Assembly (NCBI GenBank): GCA_947090765.1 | Contig: OX352322.1 | Span: forward strand, 229,501-293,500 | DNA: 64,000 bases | Reading direction: 5' to 3' | DNA from: Pseudomonas sp. MM223 | GTDB lineage: Bacteria > Pseudomonadota > Gammaproteobacteria > Pseudomonadales > Pseudomonadaceae | The notes under the pieces: generated by a model | What the model saw: the letters and a program-made list of their open reading frames with translations, nothing else | Told to the model about the DNA's origin: nothing | Databases searched by the model: none | In this document: positions 9,481 through 18,247 of the stretch, piece after piece | Position numbering within the stretch: position 1 is the first letter of the stretch | Layout of the letters: every line of letters starts with the position of its first letter | Program-made: the position numbers and the translations under genes

Positions 9481-9578
9481 CTGTCGTCACCTCGTTTGCC
9501 CGTATTACACAAGTTTAGCCCTGCCTGCCGCTACCCGGCCTAAAATTGAAGATTGGGGGGCGAAACCGGAGGTGCACC

Positions 9579-10037
9579 ATGCGTATGGCAAAGACCCTGC
9601 AGGCCCGCCTGGACAAGGCCAACTGCGATTACGACATCATTCCCCATCCACACTCGGCCACCAGCCTGGAGTCGGCCCGTACGGCCGGCGTGCCCGCCGA
9701 GCGGGTCGCCAAGTCGGTGATGCTCGATGACCGGCATGGCAACTACATCATGGCCGTGCTGCCGGCCAACCGGCATCTGGACATGACCAAGGTGCGTATG
9801 TCCGGGGCCTGGCAACTGACCCGTGAAAGCGGCCTGCCGAGCCTGTTCGGCGACTGCGAGCGCGGCGCTGTGCCGGCCCTTGGCGATGCTTATCAGATAA
9901 AAATGCTGCTCGACCCGAGCCTTACCCGCCAGGGCGATGTCTACCTGGAGGCGGGTGACCACGATCACTTGATCCACATGAGCATGGAGCAGTACATGAA
10001 GCTGGTGCCGCACGCCGAAGTGCGCGAGCTTTGCTGA
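9579..10037 (+). CDS. YbaK/EbsC-type aminoacyl-tRNA deacylase
   Basis: Cytoplasmic editing-domain protein of the INS superfamily (152 residues) that probably hydrolyses misacylated tRNA. Blocks typical of the family are HSATSLESARTAGV, AERVAKSVMLDD (conserved lysine) and MLLDPSL. The start MRMAKTL has a strong GGAGGTG 7 bases upstream; the reading from 9546 has no such signal. Which aminoacyl-tRNA it edits is not readable. Divergent from nfeD. Confidence 0.87.
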   Translation: MRMAKTLQARLDKANCDYDIIPHPHSATSLESARTAGVPAERVAKSVMLDDRHGNYIMAVLPANRHLDMTKVRMSGAWQLTRESGLPSLFGDCERGAVPALGDAYQIKMLLDPSLTRQGDVYLEAGDHDHLIHMSMEQYMKLVPHAEVRELC

Positions 10038-10098
10038 TGTTTTCACACCAATGCCAGACGGGCGTCGTGGACGGCCTGCCTGGCGCTCAGGAGGAACC

Positions 10099-10341
10099 AT
10101 GGAAGCGCCGATCCATCCCTTTGCCGACCTGTTCAAGCAGTTGGGTTTGCCCGAAGACCCCCAGAGTATCGATCAGTTCATCACCAGCCATTCCCCGCTG
10201 AAGAACGAAATCAAGCTGGTGGATGCGCCGTTCTGGACCGAATCCCAGCGTGCTTTTCTCAAAGACAGCATCATTGAGGATGCTGATTGGGCGGAGCCGT
10301 TCGATCAACTTAACGAAGCCTTGCGCCGCCCCCGAAAATAA
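10099..10341 (+). CDS. DUF2789 family protein
   Basis: An 80-residue acidic soluble protein of unknown function. The motif HPFADLFKQLGLPEDPQSIDQFI..H and WTESQRAFLKDSI.EDADWAEPFDQLNEALR match the DUF2789 family, which is restricted to gammaproteobacteria. Start chosen at the ATG after AGGAGGAACC. It may be cotranscribed with the YbaK gene 61 bases upstream. Confidence 0.85.
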   Translation: MEAPIHPFADLFKQLGLPEDPQSIDQFITSHSPLKNEIKLVDAPFWTESQRAFLKDSIIEDADWAEPFDQLNEALRRPRK

Positions 10342-10410
10342 AGCGCCGAGCGGCACCTGACGAGTGATTGGCCGTTGCTATGCTCAGGAAAACAATAAGG
10401 GGATAGCGCG

Positions 10411-11124
10411 ATGAAAGATCCCTACGCACCAGGTTTCTGGTGTTCCGTGACGATCCTGGGCACCCTGACGGCCAGTTACTTCTATGGCATCAGGCAGACG
10501 CAACAGATGAACCAGGCGGTGCATTTCCTGTATGCCGCTGCGGCTGTCACTGTGGCGGTTGTACTGGTGGCGCTGACATGGATTGCCTGGCAACAGTTGC
10601 ACCTGAACAAGCGCGAAGTGATTCAGGGGCGAACGTTACTCACCATCTGGAACACCAAGGTGGCGCTACGCCGCGTCGAAACGGTATTCGACCGCTATTT
10701 CTGGGGCAGCTACTGGCATTCGGGGCGCACATTCGAAGAAGTCATGGGCGAGCTCAAGGGCACGCCGCTGGAGCAGAGCCTGGATGCCCTGAAGCGCCAG
10801 TGCCGGGTACTCGACCGTGAAATCCATGACCACCACCACCACTGGCTGGCCAATGCCCGCGACCTGTCCAGCGTGGCTCAGGCCATGGCCCGTGAACGCT
10901 ACCAGCTGGACCTGGGCGAGCCCACTTGCAGTGGTCATGGCAATACCGCCGTGCTCAACCGTGACCTGGAGGTGCTGGTGTACACCTGGTCGGCGCGCCT
11001 GCGCAGCTTTGACCATCAGCTGGACGAGCCTGGAGCGCACCTACCATTGAGGGGCTTTACCCGCCGCGGATGTACTCTTCCAGTTGCTGAATCAGGCTGG
11101 CCTGTTCAGCGATGGTCTCCTTGA
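10411..11124 (+). CDS. Membrane protein of unknown function
   Basis: Unrecognised 237-residue protein. Two transmembrane helices occupy about residues 9-27 and 38-60. The remainder is a cytoplasmic helical domain with a histidine run (DREIHDHHHHWL) near residue 140. RBS AAGGGG lies 10 bases before the ATG. The last 68 bases overlap the convergent CBS gene, and the final 30 residues look non-natural. In the +1 frame the chain would instead end with SLERTYH and a stop at 11048-11050, leaving a 6-base gap to the CBS gene. A frameshift near 11027 is therefore possible but less certain than those in the six other genes. Confidence 0.6.
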   Translation: MKDPYAPGFWCSVTILGTLTASYFYGIRQTQQMNQAVHFLYAAAAVTVAVVLVALTWIAWQQLHLNKREVIQGRTLLTIWNTKVALRRVETVFDRYFWGSYWHSGRTFEEVMGELKGTPLEQSLDALKRQCRVLDREIHDHHHHWLANARDLSSVAQAMARERYQLDLGEPTCSGHGNTAVLNRDLEVLVYTWSARLRSFDHQLDEPGAHLPLRGFTRRGCTLPVAESGWPVQRWSP

Positions 11125-11495
11125 CCAGGTCACCAATCGACAGCAGGCCAAGCAGCTTCTCCGTTGTTGACCACCGGCAGGTGGCGCAGGTGACGGTCGG
11201 TCATCAGGTTCATGCAGAAATCGAGCTTCTGCTTCGGTTCTACGGTGACCACGGGTGCACTCATGATTTCGCGCACCGGCGTGGCGGCGGAAGAGCGGCC
11301 CTTGAGTACCAGTTTGCGCGCATAGTCCCGTTCACTGACGATACCCACCACCTGGTTGTCCTCGACCACGGGCAACGCGCCGACGTTTTTCTCCGCCAGC
11401 ATTTTCAGGGCGTCGAGCACCGAGTCATCCGGGCCGATGGTGTAAACGGTCTGGTGCTGGGACTTGGTCTTGAGGATTTGTTCGACGGTCTTCAT
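11057..11495 (-). pseudogene. Tandem CBS-domain protein, frameshifted
   Basis: A small stand-alone CBS-pair protein, which usually senses adenine nucleotides. The first CBS motif (GIVSERDYARKLVL) and the start of the second (HLRHLPVVNN) are intact. The frame is then lost near 11156; in the shifted frame the expected LLGLLSIGDLVKETIAEQASL follows, ending at TAA (11057-11059). The total of 439 nt is one over a codon multiple. The pattern G-x-L-x-G-x-x-S of CBS domains is restored by removing one G. ATG at 11495 gives MKTVEQILK. Probably a sequencing error. It lies downstream of the srf operon on the same strand. Confidence 0.82.
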
Positions 11496-11620
11496 ACGGG
11501 CCTCTGCGGGTGAAAAAAGCGCTGTCTCGGAGTAACTAAAGCATCCGGCACGGCGCTCTGCACGGCAATGCAGGAAACGGCATGGAGTCGATTGAAAAAC
11601 GTCATCAGCCGTCATTGCGC

Positions 11621-12916
11621 CTACGGGCAACCGGTCGCGGCCACCTCCTGGCTTGCTTCTTTCAGTGCCGACGCCACGGCGGCGGCGTCATTGGCGGTAT
11701 ACACCCGCCCGCCCGTGTTGCTGGCTGCGCAGTTGGAGCCGGTGCTGGCGCTGATGTTGACCACGTTGATCCGCAGCCGTGGCTGGTTTTTGGCGATCTG
11801 TTCCGACACGCTGCACACGCTGGTGCCGCAACTGTCCCGGCCATCCACGAACATCACGATCACACCATCCCGATCACGGCCGTTCATCTTGCTGGCGGCT
11901 GCTTGCAGGCTGATACCCAGCCCCGTCCCGCCACGTGCGTTCAGGTCGGCCACACGCTTGACCAGGTCTGCGCGCTGGCCTTGGCCGAAAACGCCGTGGT
12001 CCACCGGGCTGCGGCAGCCGTCGAAGGTGACCAGGCGCATGTCCACGCCCTTGTCCAGGTCGCCGATCACTGCGGTCAGCGAGCTTTTTGCCACGTCCAT
12101 GCGGGTGAGCCGTTGCGGCTGGTTGTTGGCCAGCAGTTCATCGACGAAAGGAATGCGGGCCAGCAAGCCGATGTACCAAGGGTCATCTTCCTTTTTCACC
12201 CTGATGCGCTGGTCCATGGAGCCCGAGGTATCCAGCACCACCGCAAATTCCGACGCCTGGAAGCCGCCCCCCGGGGTACAGATTGCGGCCTGCGTATAGC
12301 CCTGCCAGCGCTGGTACAGCACAGACCAGCTGCTGTACAGCCAGTAGAGCAGTAGCAGCAACAGGCCAAACAGCAGCCAGGGCCACAGGCGCAGGCGGCG
12401 GCGTTCGGCCATTACCACGGTGCGTGTCTGGGCGGGTTTTGGTGGTGGAGCGGGTTTTGGCGTGGCCGGCGCTGGCTGTCGCGGTGTCGGAGGAGGTGGC
12501 GACACCACAGGCGGCGCAGTGACAGGTGCCGGCTGCCCCCAGCGAATCACCAGGGGTTCGTCGTTGATGCTGTACAGGTTGGCCAGGTCCGGTTGGCCGA
12601 CCAGCGTGCGCAACGCTTCGGCTGCGGGCGCCTGGCCGCGCCGTTGCAGCTCATCGGCCAACTGGCTGACGGCAGCCTGGCGCTCTGCATAGCGCTTGAG
12701 CAAGGCCGCCTGCTGCTCGCGGCCGAGGGTGGCATACAGATGCGGTTGCCCCTCCAGTTCAGACCACCATTCCAGCACACCGTCGCGGCCCTGCCGGGGT
12801 ATTGCGTACAGGTGAGCGATGCCCGGCGGAAAGTGCTGACGGATCAGCGCCACCCTGAGTTCGAGCGCGCTGGCAGCATCCTGGCTGGCGTGGGTGTCGC
12901 GGTTTACCCTTTGCAT
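11621..12916 (-). CDS. Membrane-anchored vWA protein, copy 1 (srf operon)
   Basis: A 431-residue protein in four parts. Residues 1-128 are a cytoplasmic domain, 130-168 a Pro-rich linker, 178-197 a transmembrane helix preceded by ERRRLRL (N-in), and 222-431 a periplasmic von Willebrand A domain with the metal-binding motif VLDTSGSMD. Six cysteines lie in the periplasmic part (ICT, DGCR, DSCG, VCSV, NCAA, terminal GCP) and are conserved in copy 2. The cytoplasmic domain resembles that of SrfA (see findings). Last gene of the operon, 8 bases after copy 2. The function is unknown; metal-dependent protein-protein binding in the periplasm is inferred. Confidence 0.85.
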   Translation of the reverse strand: MQRVNRDTHASQDAASALELRVALIRQHFPPGIAHLYAIPRQGRDGVLEWWSELEGQPHLYATLGREQQAALLKRYAERQAAVSQLADELQRRGQAPAAEALRTLVGQPDLANLYSINDEPLVIRWGQPAPVTAPPVVSPPPPTPRQPAPATPKPAPPPKPAQTRTVVMAERRRLRLWPWLLFGLLLLLLYWLYSSWSVLYQRWQGYTQAAICTPGGGFQASEFAVVLDTSGSMDQRIRVKKEDDPWYIGLLARIPFVDELLANNQPQRLTRMDVAKSSLTAVIGDLDKGVDMRLVTFDGCRSPVDHGVFGQGQRADLVKRVADLNARGGTGLGISLQAAASKMNGRDRDGVIVMFVDGRDSCGTSVCSVSEQIAKNQPRLRINVVNISASTGSNCAASNTGGRVYTANDAAAVASALKEASQEVAATGCP

Positions 12917-12924
12917 GGTTTGTC

Positions 12925-14160
12925 CTAGTCGCAATCGGCTGTGCTGGAGACTTCCTGGCTGGCAAGCTTGATGGCAGCGGCAACCTGCCCGGCATCGTTG
13001 GCGGAATAGATGCTCCCACCGGTACTCTCGGCGACACAGCTGGCCAGGTTGCTGTTGCTGATATCGACCAGGTTGACGCGCAATCGCGGCTGCTCGCGGG
13101 CAATCCGCTGCGCCACTGCACACACGTCCTGGTCACAGCCGTCGGCACCGTCGATGAACATCAGGATCACCCCATCGCGGTCGCGACCGTTCATGGCCCT
13201 GGCCGCCACATCAAGGCTGGCTGCCAGGGCAGTGCCATCATTGGGTACCAGTGCCTGGATACTTTTGATCAATGCCGGGCGCTGAGCGAGCGAGAACACG
13301 CCATGGTCCAACGGCGCACGGCAGCCATCGAAGGTCACCACGCGCATGTCTACGGCCGGGTGCAGGTCGTTGATCAGGTGGGTGAGGCTGCTCTTGGCCA
13401 CGTCCATGCGTACGGGGGCCTGGGTAAGTTGCGCAACACGCTGCTGATCGATATTCGGATCGTCATTGATGTGCTGGAAGAACCATTGTTCGTCTTCAAG
13501 GGTGGTGGCGACGTTGAGCTGCATCGAGCCCGAGGTGTCGAGCACCACGGAAAACTCGGGCGGCTGTATGCGGGTGTCTTTCACGCAGGCGAAAGGCGTG
13601 GCGGGGCGGTTGCCAAGCCAATGCTGCAGGTAGGGCCAGCCGAACCACAGGGCCAGGGCTAGCAACAGCAGGCCGAGCAGCGGCAGCAAGAACCACGGCA
13701 GCCATACCCAGCGCCGACGTACCACGGGCGCGGGGCGCGGAGGTACCGGGGCGGGCGATGGCTTGACCGGGGCAGGTTCGGCCCAGCGCACGACCAGCGG
13801 TTGGCCATTGATGCTGTACAGGTTGTTCAGGTCGGCAGGCCCGATGAGTTTGCGCAACAGCGCGGCATCGTTGGCCTGGCCCAGGCTTTCCAGTTTGCTT
13901 ACCAACTGGCGTACGGCTTCCTGGCGCTCGTCGTACAGGCGCAGCAAGGCGGCCTGTTGCTCGGCGCCAAGGTCATGGTATCGGTGCGGTTGGCCTTGCA
14001 GTTCCGACCACCATTCGCGCAAGCCGTCCTTGCCGTTGCGTGGGGTGGCAAACAGATGAGCGATGCTCGGGGGAAAATGCCTGACGATGATCGCCATGGC
14101 CTGTTCGAGCACCCGCAGGTCGTCCTTGGCGGGGCTGGTGTCGCGGGTAACCCGCTGCAT
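12925..14160 (-). CDS. Membrane-anchored vWA protein, copy 2 (srf operon)
   Basis: A 411-residue tandem paralogue of the next gene, with the same start (MQRV.RDT), the same domain order and the same six periplasmic cysteines. Residues 1-128 form the cytoplasmic domain (FPPSIAHLFATP; NLYSINGQPLVVRW), followed by a Pro linker, a transmembrane helix at 151-172 after VRRRW, and a vWA domain with VLDTSGSMQ. It differs mainly in the metal-motif loop and linker length. The pair presumably arose by local duplication and may form hetero-oligomers, which is inference. Confidence 0.85.
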   Translation of the reverse strand: MQRVTRDTSPAKDDLRVLEQAMAIIVRHFPPSIAHLFATPRNGKDGLREWWSELQGQPHRYHDLGAEQQAALLRLYDERQEAVRQLVSKLESLGQANDAALLRKLIGPADLNNLYSINGQPLVVRWAEPAPVKPSPAPVPPRPAPVVRRRWVWLPWFLLPLLGLLLLALALWFGWPYLQHWLGNRPATPFACVKDTRIQPPEFSVVLDTSGSMQLNVATTLEDEQWFFQHINDDPNIDQQRVAQLTQAPVRMDVAKSSLTHLINDLHPAVDMRVVTFDGCRAPLDHGVFSLAQRPALIKSIQALVPNDGTALAASLDVAARAMNGRDRDGVILMFIDGADGCDQDVCAVAQRIAREQPRLRVNLVDISNSNLASCVAESTGGSIYSANDAGQVAAAIKLASQEVSSTADCD

Positions 14161-14206
14161 GTGGATATCCTGAAAAGATACGGCAGCCGAAGCTGCCGAT
14201 GAGGTT

Positions 14207-14710
14207 TTACTCGTAACCCAGGCTCAGCTGGAGGCGGCTGACCTGTTGTTGAAGGGCTGCGAGCTTCTGCTTGCGGGCTTCGATCTGGGCGCTACTGGCA
14301 TTTTGCGTGGGTGCGGCCTGGTTAGCCTTGAGCTGTTGCTCCAGGCCGGCGATCTGCTTTTGCACATCGTTTTTGTTGCCATGGCGTGCCTTGAGCGTGC
14401 CCAGCAGGTCGTTCAACGATTTTTCCAGGCTGGCCTGCTGACGCTGCTGGCTTTGCAGGTCCTGGCGAGTCGAGGCCTGCAGCGCACTCAACTGTGCGTA
14501 CACTTCGTTGAACTGGCGGTTCTGTTCCTTGGCGCTGAGCAGTTCCTGCTCACTGTTGCGCACACCTTCGGCATAACCCCCGCCGTAGTCGCAGTTGAGC
14601 TTGCCGATCAAGCTGGCGCTGCTGTCGGAGGCATTGCACTGGGAGGCCGTGGTCGCACATCCGGCAAGGCTGGCCAGCAGTGCCAGGCACAGGCAGTTAC
14701 GTAGAAACAT
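14207..14710 (-). CDS. Lipoprotein with coiled coil (srf operon)
   Basis: A 167-residue predicted lipoprotein. Lipobox LAGC at residues 15-18 (Ala before and after the cysteine; no Asp at +2, so outer-membrane sorting is expected). The body, from about residue 45, is a long Gln/Leu-rich coiled coil. ATG at 14710 follows AAGGAG at 9 bases; a GTG three codons upstream is the alternative. No family recognised. Its position beside the larger lipoprotein and the FGE-like gene parallels TagQ in type VI regulation, by position only. Confidence 0.75.
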   Translation of the reverse strand: MFLRNCLCLALLASLAGCATTASQCNASDSSASLIGKLNCDYGGGYAEGVRNSEQELLSAKEQNRQFNEVYAQLSALQASTRQDLQSQQRQQASLEKSLNDLLGTLKARHGNKNDVQKQIAGLEQQLKANQAAPTQNASSAQIEARKQKLAALQQQVSRLQLSLGYE

Positions 14711-14723
14711 GGCGTTCACTCCT

Positions 14724-15458
14724 TCAGCCCAGGGTGATTGCCGAACGCTGGCTGTAGAGGCCGTCGACCTCCTGCTGCAGCGAGGCGACCTTGGTGTTCA
14801 TCTTGGCGATCTCGGCTTCGACCTTTTGCACTTCGGCCTGGCTGGCGCCGCCGTCACGTTCAAGCTTGGCCACTTGCTGGTACTCGTTGACGCGGGTTTT
14901 CATGTTGTTCAGGTCTTTGCGCATCAACCCGATGTTCTGGTCGATGTTGGCGATGTCTTGCTGGGCCTTGGCCTTGTCCAGGGTCTTGGCTTTCATGCTC
15001 TGCTGGATGCTGGCAATTTGTTGCTTGTCGTCATTGATGACGCGTTGCAGCGTATCGGTACGTTGCGCGACCTTGGCGGTTTCACCCTGCACTTCGGTGG
15101 TCATCGCATTCAGGCGCTCGGTGGTATTGGCATATTTCGCCCGGCGCTGATCGAGGTAGTAGTTGGCGCCCATGGCAACGCCGCACGCGCCGACACCGGC
15201 GATGATCGAACAGGCTGCCTTGTTGCCGGAGTTGGACAGCATGCAGGCAAGAATGCCGGCGCTGGCCGCGATGGCACAGGCCTGGAAGCCAGAAGTTGTG
15301 AAGAATTTGGCATCGTTGCCGCTGGTCAGGCGCGGGTCGACCGTGCCTTGGCCACCGGTCATCGAGCTGCCGGTATTGGCACAACCGGTAACGGCCAGGC
15401 AAGCAGCCATCAGCAGACCCAACCAAGGGTTGATACGGGTGGATGTAGGGAAGTTCAT
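14724..15458 (-). CDS. Lipoprotein with Ala/Gly hydrophobic segment and coiled coil (srf operon)
   Basis: A 244-residue predicted lipoprotein, lipobox VTGC near residue 26 with Ala at +2. It has a cysteine-containing hydrophobic stretch at about 55-100 (ACAIAASAGILACML, ACSIIAGVGACGVAMG), a glycine-zipper-like segment that could insert in a membrane, followed by about 120 residues of coiled coil. No family recognised. Organisation (glycine zipper plus coiled coil) suggests an outer-membrane-linked structural or signalling part. Separated by 25 bases from the upstream FGE-like gene. Confidence 0.75.
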   Translation of the reverse strand: MNFPTSTRINPWLGLLMAACLAVTGCANTGSSMTGGQGTVDPRLTSGNDAKFFTTSGFQACAIAASAGILACMLSNSGNKAACSIIAGVGACGVAMGANYYLDQRRAKYANTTERLNAMTTEVQGETAKVAQRTDTLQRVINDDKQQIASIQQSMKAKTLDKAKAQQDIANIDQNIGLMRKDLNNMKTRVNEYQQVAKLERDGGASQAEVQKVEAEIAKMNTKVASLQQEVDGLYSQRSAITLG

Positions 15459-15483
15459 GGTGTGGCTCCTGGATGTCCTTGGG

Positions 15484-17034
15484 TCAGTGTGCGACGGTCT
15501 TGCAGCTGTTCAGCCATGCGTTGGCATCAATCTTTTGGGTCTTGAGGAACGACATCTGGTTGGCCCAGTGGGTACGCAAGTAGGGCGACAGGTCCTTGAG
15601 GTTCTTGTTGGCCTTGAATGAGCCGTCCAGTACCGGAACCTGGGCTTCGAGCAAGTCCTTGCCGTACAGCGACCCCGACTCCACCAGCGAGCTGGCGTAG
15701 TAGCGGCTGAGCTTGTGCAGGCGCTCCTGCTGTTCATCGAGCTTGACCTTGCGCACGCCGCAGGTCGGGTCTTCTTCGCCGGCCTTGCAGTTGCTGGCGT
15801 AGTTTTTCTGCAAAAAGTCCAGGTACTGGCCGTCATCGAGCATCTTGGTGCAGAGGAAGGCGCCAAGGTTGAGGCTGGCGCGAATCGCCTGGTCACGGGC
15901 TTCCTGCTGCTGCTGGTTGCTGGCGCGCAGCTGGTTCTCGACGGTCTTGAGCTGGTTTTTGAGGGCTTCGTCTTCCACGTTGGAGGCCAGTTCTTCCAGC
16001 GCCTTGACGGTGCCTTTCTGCTTGCTTTCGGCAGCCGGTTGATCGCTGCCCAGGTTGCTCCAGCTCTTTTCGATGGTTTTTACCCGGTCGCGCGAGGTCA
16101 GGGTCGGGGAGACCATGGCCAGGCGCAGGCCGTTGGTCTTCTTGGCCACTGCACCCTCGGCGTTGTAGTACGGCTCTTCCTGGCGCAGCGAGGTGCGCAG
16201 GTCGCCTTCGCTGGTCAGGTAGTTGCCACCGCGCACCACATAGCCACCGGCCTGGCCGTGCTGGCGGTCAAGCTTGTTCAGGCGGAACGGCTCGAACATC
16301 ATCTCGCTGGCATTGCCCAGCATGTCATGCAAGCCCAGCGGGTTAGGCTTGAGCAGCCCGCTCAGCTGCAACTGGCCGTTGGCAGACTGCGCGCCGGCGA
16401 ACCATTCGTAGGCATTCAGGCCTTCGGGCATGGGGTAGCGGCCATCGCGGAACTCGGCCGTACTGACTTGCAAGCCGCCACGCGCGGCGAACTCCCACTC
16501 CACTTCGGTTGGCAGGCGCAAAAAGCCTTGGGCGCCATCTTCCCGCGGCAGCTTGTCGGGTGCATTGGCACGCAACCAGCGGTTGTACTTGTCGGCAGCC
16601 TGCAGGGCGTCCAGCCACGACACCGATACAATCGGCAGGCGCTGCTTGTTGGAAGCGGTCGGGCAGGTTTCGTCCATCAACGCCTTGTACTGCAGCTGGC
16701 TCATCTCGTATTTGGCGAGCAGGTAATAGCGCGATTTTTCGCCCTTGGCGCTGGTGAAGCTGCCCGCAATGAAGGCCGGGCGGGTCTGCTCGACATAGCC
16801 CCACTCGGCGCTGTCCTGGCCGATGTTGATGGGGTAGTCGTCCAGTGGGCCGGCCACCGGGATCATCACCTTGCGAAACACCATGGCGCCGTCACAAGGC
16901 ATGGGCAGTACCACGTCATCGGCATCGGCCATCGGGTTGTAGTATTTTTCTTCCCAGGTTGCCGCTGTTGCTTGCAGCGCAAAGCCGAGAGCAAGTGGCG
17001 CCAGAAGCAGGCGGCTGTAGGCTTTAGAGTTCAC
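15484..17034 (-). CDS. Periplasmic SUMF1/FGE-like protein, TagR-like
   Basis: A 516-residue protein with signal peptide (cleaved after about residue 24, QATA-ATW). A sulfatase-modifying-factor fold spans residues 45-315 with YEMS..QY.ALM, P.V.VSWLDAL..A..YN.W, LRLPTEVEWEFAARGG, NPLGLHDMLGNASEMM, VVRGGNY and NGLRLAMV. The C-terminal 200 residues are helical, partly coiled coil. The two catalytic cysteines of formylglycine-generating enzymes are absent from the RGG region, so enzyme activity is unlikely. TagR of the type VI PpkA pathway has the same fold in the periplasm. Its 3' neighbours are the lipoproteins, and the permease gene upstream overlaps its start by 11 bases. Confidence 0.82.
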   Translation of the reverse strand: MNSKAYSRLLLAPLALGFALQATAATWEEKYYNPMADADDVVLPMPCDGAMVFRKVMIPVAGPLDDYPINIGQDSAEWGYVEQTRPAFIAGSFTSAKGEKSRYYLLAKYEMSQLQYKALMDETCPTASNKQRLPIVSVSWLDALQAADKYNRWLRANAPDKLPREDGAQGFLRLPTEVEWEFAARGGLQVSTAEFRDGRYPMPEGLNAYEWFAGAQSANGQLQLSGLLKPNPLGLHDMLGNASEMMFEPFRLNKLDRQHGQAGGYVVRGGNYLTSEGDLRTSLRQEEPYYNAEGAVAKKTNGLRLAMVSPTLTSRDRVKTIEKSWSNLGSDQPAAESKQKGTVKALEELASNVEDEALKNQLKTVENQLRASNQQQQEARDQAIRASLNLGAFLCTKMLDDGQYLDFLQKNYASNCKAGEEDPTCGVRKVKLDEQQERLHKLSRYYASSLVESGSLYGKDLLEAQVPVLDGSFKANKNLKDLSPYLRTHWANQMSFLKTQKIDANAWLNSCKTVAH

Positions 17035-18247
17035 GCAGGCTCTCCGCAGGTTGTATGCGTATGGCGCGCAAGGCGCCGATCAGGGCGACCAGGCCGGCGA
17101 CCAGGAAGGCCAGCAGCAGGGCGACCAAGCCATGCCATACGGTGATGTGGCAAATGAAGGCGCCGGTTGCCTGGCTGCTGACCAGCAACCGGTCGAACAG
17201 CAGGCTGCCGAGGTAGTAGCTGCCGAGGCCGCCCAGGTAGCCCACCAGGCTCAGCACGAGTGCCTGAAGCACCACGTAGGCCGATACCGCGGGGCTGCTG
17301 AAGCCCAGCAGGCGCAGCACGGCCAGGTGGCGGCGCTTGCGATCGATGTTGGCCAGGAAGGCGCCGACCAGCGAGGCGATGCAGCCGATCAGGGCGGCCC
17401 CGGCAATTACGCCGAAAATCAGCCCAAGCACGTGGTTGATCGCCTTGACGCTGTTGATTTCTGCCAGGCGGCTGGCGGTTTCGATGCGCTGTTCGTTCAG
17501 CCAGCGCTCCAGCGGCGCTACGCTGTCGATGTCCCGCGCATACACCCGGGCCCGGGCGTAGCCGACGTTCAGGGCATCAAGGGCCTGGCCACTGCTTGCC
17601 CCGAGGCTGGCGACCAGATAACCGTCGCGATAATATTCCAGCTCCATCAAAAGTTCGGGGCTGACGAAGGCTGCAGGGCGGGCGAAGCGCACCGAGCTGA
17701 CGATGGCACGCACTTGCAACGTGCGCTCGCCACGCTCGTTGACTTCGTTCAGGCGCCGGGCAACGCGCAAGCGCAGGGTGTCGCCGACCTTGGCTTCGAG
17801 GCGTTGAGCGGCTCGTTCGCTGAGAATCACCTGCTCGGGCGCCAGCTCGCTCAGGTCTGTTGCCAATAAAGGATCGCCGGCCCGGGTAGGAATGACCTCG
17901 ACGTTATCGGCGAAGCGGCCATGTGCGCCCAACAGGTCGGCCTGGGTGTTCAGCGAGCGGGTCTGGCCGATGGCGAAGCCCACCTCCGGGCGTGCCTGCA
18001 ACCGTTGCAACCAGGCTTGGTCGAAATGCCCGCTGCTGAGCATCTTGACCTCAAGGTTTCGCGGGTCGCTGAGCAGTTCCTGTTGCAATTGGCTGACCAC
18101 CCCGTGCTTCAGGCCGAACAGCAACAACAGGGGGGCAATGACGGCAACCAGCGAGGCGGCCATGCACAAGGAAACGTTACGGTCGTGCCAGAGATCGGCC
18201 AGGGATAGTCGGGCCAGCAGCGCCAGGCGTTTATGCCACGGGTTCAA
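17024..18247 (-). CDS. ABC transporter permease, MacB/LolC fold (TagS-like)
   Basis: A 407-residue inner-membrane protein with the four-helix MacB/FtsX layout: one transmembrane helix near 28-50, a periplasmic domain of about 230 residues, then three helices at about 280-305, 325-350 and 365-390. The FtsX-like core contains LIGCIASLVGAFLANIDRKRRHLAVLRLLGF. This fold performs mechanotransmission or lipoprotein handling rather than import. Together with the overlapping ATPase gene and the FGE-like and lipoprotein genes it matches the TagS/TagT arrangement. The substrate or signal is unknown. Confidence 0.85.
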   Translation of the reverse strand: MNPWHKRLALLARLSLADLWHDRNVSLCMAASLVAVIAPLLLLFGLKHGVVSQLQQELLSDPRNLEVKMLSSGHFDQAWLQRLQARPEVGFAIGQTRSLNTQADLLGAHGRFADNVEVIPTRAGDPLLATDLSELAPEQVILSERAAQRLEAKVGDTLRLRVARRLNEVNERGERTLQVRAIVSSVRFARPAAFVSPELLMELEYYRDGYLVASLGASSGQALDALNVGYARARVYARDIDSVAPLERWLNEQRIETASRLAEINSVKAINHVLGLIFGVIAGAALIGCIASLVGAFLANIDRKRRHLAVLRLLGFSSPAVSAYVVLQALVLSLVGYLGGLGSYYLGSLLFDRLLVSSQATGAFICHITVWHGLVALLLAFLVAGLVALIGALRAIRIQPAESLREL

